From contig CM022671.1 of the NCBI GenBank assembly GCA_012295275.1, positions 17,344,456-17,408,455 on the forward strand: a DNA stretch of 64,000 bases. Direction: 5' to 3'. Shown here piece after piece: positions 54,612 through 64,000 of the stretch. The position numbers were made by a program, and so were the translations under genes. The notes under the pieces were generated by a model, which was not told where the DNA came from, ran no database searches, and was given only the letters and a program-made list of their open reading frames with translations. Within the stretch, counting starts at the first letter, position 1. Every line of letters starts with the position of its first letter. Origin of the DNA: Chrysomallon squamiferum. Taxonomy: Eukaryota > Mollusca > Gastropoda > Neomphalida > Peltospiridae.

Positions 54612-55465
54612 ATGAAGGCAACCAAACTGTTCCAGTGGCTAGCTGGTGTTGGTCTGTTTGTATCAGTGTGGTTTGCTGTGGTGACAGGATATATTCAACT
54701 CAGTATTCCAGGTCCAGTGTTTGAAGTTGTTTTGATAGTGAGTATAATCTGTTAATATATTCCTTATTTCTTGATTTGACATAATATTATATGAAATTTG
54801 TCTAGCATAAAAGTTGTCATAAATTTGTATATCTTTGTATCTCACAAATGTGTTTTTTATTTATTTATATTGTTTTTTTTTAAAGTTAAATGTTAATTAC
54901 AGCTTGTAATTTGTTTCTTTTTGATATTGTCTCAAATATTAAATTTGTCATAGAAAGTTTCCACTTTCTGTTTGCATGTCAAATATATCTTCTGTGGTTA
55001 ATATCATTAATATGATTTAAGAATATAAATTATGACATTTTATTGAATACTAAATATTATCTGCATATTACTTCATGAATGTATTTGCATTTATTATTTT
55101 CTATTTTAAACACTGTTTAGAAGCAACTGGCAATTCATCCATATATAATCTTAATTACCAGTGCTATGAATTTTCTTTCTGTATTCATTTCAGCTTCCTC
55201 TCTATCTGCTGATGACATTTGCTGTGAGTGTTTACTAACAAGTAAACTATAGAAAACTCCCCAATTTAAAAAACACTTAATAGTTTCTGTCAGGTAGACA
55301 AAAAAACCTGAACACATTTTTAAGTATTAACTTTGTTTTTAATCCTGAGTATAATTCATATTCCCATTATTCAAAGGTAATTTGTTGCTGTAATTGTTTT
55401 ATTGTGCTTATTATTTAAACAAATATTACTAAGATGTTGCATGTGATATATAAGTACTTGTATTA

Positions 55466-55498
<33 letters not shown>

Positions 55499-55995
55499 TT
55501 TTTTAGTGTGTATCTCTAGCTATTGTTGGGTATAGAGTTGCTACCTTTAATGATTGTGTCAATGCATCAGAAGAGCTTCAAAAGGTTAGTGTGATCATTT
55601 TATTTATTTTCTTTACTTGTAAAACCTAATTCGTTTTACTGGGAAAAGATATCTTCGTCATACACCTTTAGATCGCATATAATATTGGGTTGATGATTCT
55701 GGGTAAAAACTAGGCACATGTAGGATTTTTACACTTTCTTGAATTTGTTGGCAAACACTGAAAGTATATATTCAGTATTATTCATAGACAAATAGCATAT
55801 GTTTAACGATTTAAGCCCCCCAAAAATTACACTTGATAAAGTGTTTGTTTAAAACTTCTCAAATATTTTAATATTAATGTTTGAATTTTATGCATTTATT
55901 GATTTAATCATTTTATTTTTTTCCAGCAAATAAAAGAAGCGAAATTGGACTTGAAGAAAAAAGGTTTCAAATATGCAGATGAATGGGCATCTTGA
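54612..55995 (+). CDS. DPM3: Dolichol-phosphate mannosyltransferase subunit 3, 4 exons, 100 aa
   Basis: Exons: 54612-54737, 55194-55223, 55507-55584, 55927-55995 (stop), all phase 0 with GT-AG junctions; the second exon is a 30-bp microexon coding LPLYLLMTFA. The protein begins MKATKLFQWLAG. It has two N-terminal membrane helices (about residues 8-27 and 42-62) and a cytosolic C-terminal segment with GYRVATFNDC, then a charged helix EELQKQIKEAKLDLKKKGF. This matches DPM3 (92 aa in human, from memory), which anchors and stabilises the catalytic DPM1 at the ER for dolichol-phosphate-mannose synthesis. It is too short for most gene finders to recover from open frames. Confidence 0.93.
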
Positions 55996-57900
55996 TGTCT
56001 GTACAGTCAAAACCAGGGAAACTGAATTAGTGATGAAGAAACTCACAACCAGAGGCCATCAATTTAAGAACTGTTATATAAAATGAAAATATAAAAATCA
56101 TTGGAAGAATTCACATTCTTGTTGAAGAATGTATGGATGAAACCATACAGAATGAAATAATTACTGGATTCATTTTAAATCCATATTAAATAATATACAA
56201 GTATTAACTACAAAAAGAACATCACTGACATTTTCACAGGCCTTGATTCATTAAAAAGTACTCAATTTCTGACTCCACAACTTTGAGTTTTAGGTTTCAG
56301 ATGAAAGCAGTGATGATTTTTTTGTTGTTGTTTTTTATTATTTGTCACTAAATGGCCAAGTGGCATGACAAAGTAGCAATTTATAAAACCAGTCGTAAAC
56401 ATTACTAGTCTGCTTTGTGTTGGACAGAACAACAGGCAGAACAATATTGGTTATTTTTCTTTTTAAAAATATTGGCCTTGTCTAACTGCATCTTGATCTG
56501 CAAACCATGTTATGCCCTAAGGACACATTTGTGTACTTTATAGTACAGTTCACATGGACACAAGTGCTTAGAGAATTTTAATAAAACTGGGGGTTTTTTT
56601 AATGTTGAGTTTTGGTTTACATGCTTAAAAAACATTTATTAAAGATTTTTTTTTTTTTGATATTGAAGAAATGTATAAATTATTTTTTTATTTGTTAATT
56701 TATGGAAATAAAATGTCATTTTTGTAATAAATATTTTCTTTTGAATACTGATGAAAGGATAAATAAAAATATATTTCATTTTGTTCATCACATAATAATA
56801 CTGCCCAAATTCTTTATGCAACTTGCTGCATATTTGTGCAATTCAAAGTAACAGATGACTACTAAACACGTCTTACTCTCCTTGTATTAAAACACTTTAT
56901 GTTGATGTGATTAAGTGTGTAGTCTGTGTGTGTGTGTGTGTGTGTTCAAGAATATACAAATAGTTGTATACTAAATACAAATTTTATATTGATTTTATTT
57001 ACCTAATGTATGACGTAACTAGTAATATCTACATCTCTTTTCTGTTTGTGTAAACATCTGTTCTTTGTGACTGGATGTTCTGAATGACTTTCTTCTTAGG
57101 TTGTCATCTGTTTCTTCTTAGGTTGTTAACTGTTTATTCTACAATCATGCATCTATCAGATTAAATATTTTAATATATTGGAAGTAATGGTAACTAATAC
57201 ATTTTTTTTTTTTTAGTTTTTGGTGAATAAAAACCTACTAGGCATCATTCCAGTTACCTCTGGTTATAATTATAATATTGTTATTGTTATTATTTTTTTT
57301 TTTTTCCTCTGGTACTTGAATGAGATGTGAGAAGAAAGAAATGAAAGAGAGATAAAGTGAAATTTTGATGTTACTAACAATAAAATACTCTTTCACACAG
57401 ACACACACACTTTACACATGGATAAAAAATTACTATATTTGTGTATATTTAAATATAAATAAAAACTGATAATGCAGTTTCTTGCTTTCACACCCTCTTT
57501 TTCTTTAATAAAAAAATAAAACAAAAGTTATAAAGCTTATTTGTCTTTGGTCTTTAAATCTATTTGGATTTGAAATTATACATTCAGTAGTTCCCAAAAT
57601 GGGCTTTATTGATGTACCAAACAAATAAAAAAATTAATTAAGTTTAAATTGTTAAAGTTTTAACTATTTCTGTTTTAGTTTGTAGTTGACAGAGAGGACA
57701 AAATAATTCATAAACATCTTTCATATATAGCACTAAAATGATTATTAATGCAGAAACTAATAAATTATGGGATAATAATATTTATTTTACGTTCGTGATT
57801 AATTTTATTTAAATATTAAGTTTAGTGAACATAGTTATTTATTTATTTTAAATAATAATAATAATACTACTAAACCATTTTATTAATATTATTATCAGTA
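55996..57900. other. DPM3 3' UTR and intergenic DNA
   Basis: Candidate polyadenylation signals AATAAA occur at 56580-56585, 56707-56712 and 56726-56731. Beyond these the DNA is AT-rich with a GT microsatellite (about 56925-56945) and poly-T runs. No exon is seen. Confidence 0.6.
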
Positions 57901-57949
57901 CTAGTAGTAGTAGTAAATAACATTGTATATGTAAGCACGTTTCAACGAC

Positions 57950-58108
57950 CCTAATTCTTCTTCGCTGACAATTAGTCACGTGATACGCCATGCTGACCTC
58001 TGTGTTGCATGGTTGGTTTTTAGGCTGATAATTTTAATTTTTTTTTTTAAATGTTTTTATTGATTTATTATTATTTTTTTTTTTATTATTATTTCTCTTG
58101 CTGTCAAA
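57950..58108 (+). promoter_or_regulatory. Promoter copy A of the carnitine carrier duplication
   Basis: TCACGTGA at 57976-57983, an E-box octamer of the USF/TFE type, is followed by TACGCCAT and GCATGGTTG. The same order recurs at 61905-61940 before the intact gene. The T-rich stretch between the motif and the ATG is longer here (58030-58095). Confidence 0.6.
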
Positions 58109-58698
58109 ATGAGTGAAAAGGAAAATCTGTTAAAAGACTTTTTGGCCGGAGGTTTTGGCGGGATGTGTTGTGTTGTTGCTGCCTGTCTCTACAAGACACT
58201 ATCAACGTAAAGTCACAACAGACGCCTCGAATATTTGTGATTAAAGGAGACCGTCAGCCAGTTAGTTATTGGCCGCTTTTAACTCGTTTCCGGTTTCGCT
58301 TTCTCGATTGTTTACATCGTTACCATCGCTTATATTTGCTAAATGCTGTTTGGTATTTTGTCCCATGGAAAAAAATCAGTCCTTTTTAAGAAGCATAAAT
58401 TTTTACTTTTTCTTCTTCATCTATTTTTTAGGCCATATTTACCAGTTTCTACAAATTTGGAATTAATTAATAATAATAACACGATGAAGAAGAATGCAAA
58501 TAAATTAATCTTTTTCATTAAGAGGACCTTTTCAGTAAGAATATAACAATATTTTATTCACATTTCCAAGCTACATTTTTGAAAACTTTCATTTTCTTTG
58601 AGAACGTTTTTCATACTTATACACTGCCAATTTACAAAAGACTAAATACAAAAACCAATAAAATCTATTTATCGCCAAGTGTTTTATTTTTCTTTCAA

Positions 58699-58716
58699 TT
58701 TATTTATTTATTTATT

Positions 58717-58770
<54 letters not shown>
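58699..58770. repeat. TTTA / TTA microsatellite
   Basis: TTTA units followed by about 42 bp of perfect TTA repeat, in intron 1 of the decayed carrier copy; not seen in the matching intron of the intact copy. Confidence 0.95.
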
Positions 58771-60270
58771 TAGTTGGATTCTTTATTTTTATTTACTTGA
58801 TAGTATATTAGCTGTTTCCAATGAAGTTTTTGATTAAAACTGAATTGAAATTAGACAGATATTCAAACAAATCAACATTTAAATTGAACTACACTTGGTT
58901 TCATTCATAAAGCTGCAACAATTTAATTTTTCAGTATAAGGTGTACATAGCTTTTGAATGTTATGAGTGGTGTATTTGAAAAATATTTGTTTATTTTATT
59001 TTGATTAATTCTCAAGGTGCAACTACAAACCATTTCAACCAGGCAAAGCTTTAAAACAACTTTTGATTTGTCAACTATATAAAAAGAGGTATAATTAAAA
59101 ATACTAAAGAATATTATACTCTTCAACAAAGTAGGGAAACACGAAATATTAATGTTAATGTCAACAGTACTCATCAAAAATTTATTTATTTATTTATTTA
59201 TTTTTATTATATATTTTATTTTTTTATTTATTTTTGACGAGTATAATTATTAGACAAACATACGTTTTGACCACAGTCATCCTAAAAATTACCAAAATGT
59301 ATTCAGTAGTTTGAAAATGCATCAGCCAAACTTTATATACAGGTCCACCTCCAACAGCACAGCATCAGCCGAATGTCATAATGTGCCCAATACTGAACAA
59401 GTCTGGGACATGATAACACATGTGCATCAGCTTTAAACACCATTTCAGATAGAAAAAAAAAAAAAAATAAAAATAGAAAAATACAAAACATTAAAAATTT
59501 ACTAAACTTTAATACAGGTAACAATATAATGCAGTAATATTATAATGTATGAATGAAAAATACAGACATAAAAGCAGTGTAAACAAATGTCAAAGTGTAT
59601 GTATGAAGAAAAATGTAGGCTAGATTGGGTGAGGTTTGTTAGGTTAGGATGGTTACAGGTGTAGTAGTACAGTTTACTCTTTACCTTGATGGAAAATGTT
59701 TAGAGAGAGGGTTGTCGTTATCGTAATAACCTAAAAGTACCTTCAGGTAAAATTTTAAGTGGGAAATGGCGGTAAGTTCAAATTTTGTCATTTCTTTCCA
59801 GATTTGGTCTGGATTTCCCGAAAGCCGGAAAACAGGGTTCTGTGAAATCGAGTATCAGTAATATTTCAAATGTTTGTAGGATTAATGAACGAGAGCACAA
59901 AAAACTATAAAAGTTCGATCTCATTTATATTCTTTGATCCATTATGATAAAATATACACAGTTTATATGATAATTATGACTTTCTCTACTAACATACTTT
60001 CTCTCAGTGAATCATCTTTCAAACCGGTCAGTTATAATACTTACCACACACAACACACAAACACAGACCATTAATTACTTCAGATAAACAAAGTGAGTGG
60101 TTACCATATATTAATGTCTCAAGATTCTTTCGTGGAATTTCCTAAGAGCCTTAAGTATAAATAAAGATAAATAAATCTCAGATGTCTTAGTGATATTTAT
60201 GCATTTTAGTATAATAAAAGATTATGCTGGTTGACTTGGATTTTCTTTTTCTTTTAATCTTTTACGTTTT

Positions 60271-60303
60271 TTATTTTATTTTATTTTATTTTATTTTATT
60301 TTA
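60271..60303. repeat. (TTTTA)n microsatellite
   Basis: Six or so units in intron 2 of the decayed carrier copy. Confidence 0.93.
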
Positions 60304-60595
60304 GGTCGTATTGTTTTTTTCTTTTCTCCTAGTAATTACAGAATTATCTGCACTTGTATTTTAATATTTTAGTAAATAAATAATTTTATTTTTCAGTGAT
60401 TTTTATGCTTGTACAAAGGCATGGGAGCACCAATTGCGGGAGCCGCCCCAGTGTTTACTATTTGGTTCTTTGTGTTTGGTGTAGGAACTCGATTGCAACG
60501 AATAGAGTGTGACAAACTTACGTAAGGCACAAATTCCTGTTTACCTTTTTCACAGTTTTGCAATTTATCACCTGCATTTCAATAGTTGTCTTAAT

Positions 60596-60626
<31 letters not shown>

Positions 60627-61240
60627 TAAAATAAATAAAAATGAAAATTAAAAAAAACAAAAATATTTTTTTTTTTTTTATAATTATATTGTATGACTAC
60701 CATTATTAGAATATGATTATAAAAATAGTTTGTTTTCTAAAACTAAAATATTTTCATTGGAATTCATAGTGAATAGTTAATTTCAGAAATAAAAAATATA
60801 AATATTTAATGACCTTCTAGAAATGTCAAGTATTTTTTGATTAAAATTTTCTTAAATAAAAAACTTTAAAAAAAGTTTATATCATGACCATTATCTTAGA
60901 ATAAATGTTTTAGCAAAAATATACTTTGAATATGCCTAATTTAAATATTTCAACAACATAATGATCGACAAAGCTAATAATCAAATGAAATATGAAAAGA
61001 TTATTACGTGTGATGTGAAGAATGTGAAAATGTGAAAACTATTTGGTTTAGTTCAAGCGATGTTGTTAGGATCTCGTAAATAATAAACATTTATCAGAGT
61101 TTTTTGTGTCAGATACACTCAACTTTTTAATGCTGGTATGCTTGCTGGAGTTTTCAGCACTGCAATCGTGGCATCAGGAAAGATAATTAAATGTCTCTTA
61201 CAGGTAATTGAAATTAAAACATATATAGATAGGTATATAT

Positions 61241-61290
<50 letters not shown>
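61241..61290. repeat. (GATA)n microsatellite
   Basis: About 12 perfect GATA units between exon relics 4 and 5 of the decayed carrier copy; a CA run follows at 61379-61425. Confidence 0.95.
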
Positions 61291-61291
<1 letters not shown>

Positions 61292-61849
61292 TTACAGATA
61301 CAGATATAGCATATTTTCAAGTTTGTGTTTAAGAAAAATGGAATAAAAATAAAAATCCATGTTACTAACATAAATGAACACACATACACACATACAAACA
61401 CACACCCACACACACACACACACAATCAGCTAAAAAGTATACATTGCTGAATGAAATGTTTTGAAAGTAACATTAATTCAAACTTCAGGTTCAGGCAGCG
61501 TCTGGAGAAAAGAAATACAGTGGACCTATCGACTGTGCTAAACAACTGTACAAAATCCGTGGAGTGTACCGAGGTACAGTCGCAACATTACTGAGAGACG
61601 TCCCAGCCATAGGATTATATTTTATAACTTATCAATGGTTTCAGCTTGTATTGATTCCAAAAGGCCAAAAGTGTATACCATACATTTTAAATAAAATAAC
61701 ATCAAACTGCACATTCATTAACTCTTTTTCTTATATATTACCATAAACACCATAGTTTAAAGTATTTTATGAAGTTTATAGATACAATAAAGAAAGAAAG
61801 AAAGAAAAGAAAAAAGAGCGTTAAATAATGTTTTATATCTTAGCGCGTA

Positions 61850-61976
61850 TAAATGTCCCTGGAGATATACTCTTCTGCGCTGTGAGTATGAGAGAACTCT
61901 AAAATCACGTGATACGGCATACTCGCTTCAGTGCGTGCATGGTTGTTTTGTGGGTTGGTAGTTTGTCGATGTGAAA
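61850..61976 (+). promoter_or_regulatory. Promoter copy B, directly upstream of intact SLC25A20
   Basis: TCACGTGA at 61905-61912, then TACGGCAT and GCATGGTTG, as in copy A. An upstream TCTTCTGCGCTG also resembles TCTTCTTCGCTG of copy A (57957 onward). The whole spacer from the stop of the decayed copy to this ATG is only 230 bp, so the two copies are joined almost end to end. Confidence 0.65.
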
Positions 61977-63993
61977 ATGACTAAAAAGGAAAATCCATTG
62001 AAAGACTTTTTGGCTGGAGGTTTTGGTGGGATGTGCTGTGTTGCTGCTGGCCATCCACTTGACACCATCAAGGTAATGTCACAACGACTGCATCGAATTA
62101 TTGTGTTTAATAGTTAATTACTGTGTTGGGGGGGGGTTGTTGTAAAATAGCTTGTGTGTTTATTTATGTGGACTTTGAACTCTGTGTAAAATCTTGTGCA
62201 CAGATGCCAAAGAAAAAAGAAATGTCACATCAGTTGAGCAAAATATTATACGTTAGGCATCTAAATATTTGCACAATCTTGTGTTTAATATTTTGGGATC
62301 ATATTTATATTAACTTTTAACTTGTCAGTCCACGCCGTGTCAACAGCTGACGTAATTTTTACTGTAAATGCATAATGACAGTGTGAGATTCAGATTTTCT
62401 TTTCTTTATAAATAAAATAAATTTCTGGTACAATGATGGTGACAGTTATTATATAGAAAAACAACAACGATAAAATTTCCAACACAAGTTAGAAGTAGTT
62501 TTGATGTGTACTGTACTTGGCCACTGTTCAGATAACAGTAACCTTCACAAAATCTTTATGTATTATTTCCACACCTTGGTCAAAGATATGCTGCCATCAT
62601 AAAACCAGAACAATGAAATATTCGGTTGAGTAAACAGCAAGCTGTAAACAATAAGAAGGTTTATACAGTATAAACAAAATACAATAAAAATATCCCCCCC
62701 ATCTTTAAGTTTTTCTTTGTTTTTTTTTTTTTTTTTTTTCAGATGGAAACTTGATTTTGCAAATAAAAGAAAAAGTATTTTCCATCGCTATGTTTTTTGT
62801 GTAGAATATACATAAGAACAAATCAGTAATAACATCTGTGAAGTATAATTATAATTTAGAGACCTATTAATAACATTTACAGTTAAACTGTATTTTGATT
62901 ATTATAAGAAGCAGTTTACTAAATTCTCTTGTAATGAAAATAATTTTGTTTCTTTTTTTATTTTATTTTTCTTCATTGGAAATATCAATTAAAAAAAATA
63001 AAACATATAACATTTTTATGAACTAACCAACAAAATTTTTTTCCACTAAAAAGATACACTTGGTTTATTTTATTTTAACTTTATGCATCTGACATTCAAA
63101 GTTATTCTAATTGTCTTCATTTCAAAATATTTTAATTGTCCATATAACATTACTTTTTCAGAAATGAAAACTTTTATGTGCATTATGTAACAAATGCACA
63201 TGATTTCAAATGATCCAATAATAAAAGAACAAGTTCTTATTTTTTTTGATGTAATCTTCAGAGATGATAACTAAATGAAATTAAGACTGTTCTGACATTA
63301 ACAGATTAAATTCTAAGTATGAAATAACTATTCCTTTTTTTTCTCTTTATTATGAGTGCTCTGTTTAAAATGTACAGCCATGAACTAATTTTAAACTTAT
63401 TTTTGCAAATCTGTTTGTATAAATTTCGACAAGAACAATTTTTATCGCTAAATGAAACTTTATAAGTGAACTACACATGCACACTTGCAGGAAAACAAAG
63501 AACACACACACACACACAGACAGACAGGAACAAAAAAGGTCCATTTAAGAAAGATCTTTGATTTAGAATACCATGTCTACCAATTTCTAAAAACTTTTTA
63601 AAATCAAAATCAAAAGTTTTTCCTTTAAAAGACCATTTCATTGAAACTTGACAGACTCAGCATGTTTATTTTTTGTTTGTTTTATTACATTTTCAACCTA
63701 ACATTTTTATTTTTTAAAATTAGTTTTAAATCATATGTTACCTTTTTCTTCTGTAAATTAAGCAGGTGTAAAATCAAACAGGCATTTAAATTGAATAGAA
63801 CTTGGTTTCGTGCGCTCCTGTTTTATTTTTGTGTTTCTTTTTAATCTACAAGTGGTGTATTTGCAACAAATTACTTATTCTATTTTTATAAATGTTTAAG
63901 GTGAGGCTACAAACCATGCCAAAACCACAACCTGGCCAGGCTCCACTCTATAAAGGAACTTTTGACTGTGCAATGACAACAGTAAGAAAAGAG
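61977..63993 (+). CDS. SLC25A20: Mitochondrial carnitine/acylcarnitine carrier, exons 1-2 (partial, continues past the window)
   Basis: Exon 1 is 61977-62072 ([18 protein letters not shown] to PLDTIK) and exon 2 is 63901-63993 (VRLQTMPKP to MTTVRKE), both phase 0, 63 residues so far. PLDTIK plus VRLQT is the PxDxxK/R signature closing the first helix of a mitochondrial carrier repeat. The sequence fits SLC25A20, which swaps acylcarnitine for carnitine across the inner mitochondrial membrane for fatty-acid oxidation. The donor GTATAA after 63993 is at the window edge; the remaining exons lie to the right. No disabling change is seen in these two exons. Confidence 0.88.
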
Positions 63994-64000
63994 GTATAAT

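Larger units (their letters stand above)
58109..61746 (+). pseudogene. SLC25A20: Truncated, disabled copy of the carnitine/acylcarnitine carrier (exons 1-5 only)
   Basis: Exon relics: 58109-58206, 59017-59088, 60397-60521, 61113-61203, 61489 to about 61670. Exon 1 matches the intact copy ([18 protein letters not shown]) but then shifts frame through a net 2-base gain and meets TAA at 58208. Exon 2 has lost 21 bp in frame and has TAA at 59080. Exon 3 begins TGA (60397-60399) where GGA is expected, then reads well (YKGMGAPIAGAAP). Exon 4 reads GVFSTAIVASGKIIKCLLQ, so the PxGERIK-type signature of the second carrier repeat is lost. Exon 5 lacks about three residues, keeps [17 protein letters not shown], then runs into unrelated sequence and stops at 61744-61746. 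The third carrier repeat is absent. Introns are kept, so this is a segmental copy. Confidence 0.87.

Noticed and set aside
54663-54845. Minus-strand frame over DPM3 exon 1
   Set aside because: Antisense shadow of DPM3.
58109-58210. Short functional peptide from the upstream carrier exon 1
   Set aside because: It ends at a TAA created by a frameshift relative to the intact copy, so pseudogene decay explains it.

Overview
The window is nuclear DNA from an invertebrate animal. It is very AT-rich, the genes are split by many short GT-AG introns (mostly a few hundred bases to about 1.5 kb), and long microsatellites (GT, TC, AAT, GATA/GACA, TTTA) fill introns and spacers. The gene set (DHDH, a CCDC162-like ciliary-type protein, SLC35C1, DPM3, SLC25A20) is animal. 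The microsatellite style and a tRNA-headed SINE suggest a lophotrochozoan, perhaps a mollusc, but the phylum is an inference and not proven by the sequence.

Layout. 1-5031: no gene seen, only AT-rich and microsatellite DNA. 5032-8996 (minus): a complete seven-exon dihydrodiol dehydrogenase (DHDH). 9027-15409: intergenic DNA holding a tRNA-derived SINE candidate, a second dispersed repeat family, a hairpin and a 76-bp tandem duplication. 15410-44239 (minus): one large gene of 49 coding exons, 2251 codons plus stop. I read it by hand, and every splice junction keeps the frame; it looks like CCDC162 (DUF4549 at the N-terminus, coiled coils at the C-terminus). 47911-52904 (minus): a complete six-exon GDP-fucose transporter, SLC35C1. 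54612-55995 (plus): a complete four-exon DPM3, the small membrane subunit of dolichol-phosphate mannose synthase. 58109-61746 (plus): a decayed 5'-half copy of the mitochondrial carnitine/acylcarnitine carrier gene. 61977-63993 (plus): the first two exons of an intact-looking SLC25A20 that runs off the right edge.

SLC35C1 and DPM3 are transcribed away from each other from a 1.7-kb spacer, and both serve glycosylation (Golgi GDP-fucose import; ER dolichol-phosphate-mannose synthesis). The two SLC25A20 copies share introns and promoter sequence including the octamer TCACGTGA, so the duplication was of DNA and not through mRNA. The upstream copy carries a frameshift in exon 1, a stop in exon 2, a stop in exon 3, a lost carrier signature in exon 4 and no third repeat.

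I found no undescribed defence or other novel system. The unusual signal here is repeated local duplication at exon edges: a fossil second copy of exon 35 of the CCDC162-like gene, two places in the same gene where the 3' splice site itself has been copied into the intron, and the half-gene duplication of SLC25A20. The CCDC162-like gene also has two possible C-termini, one by splicing and one by reading into the last intron, with an AATAAA just beyond the second stop.
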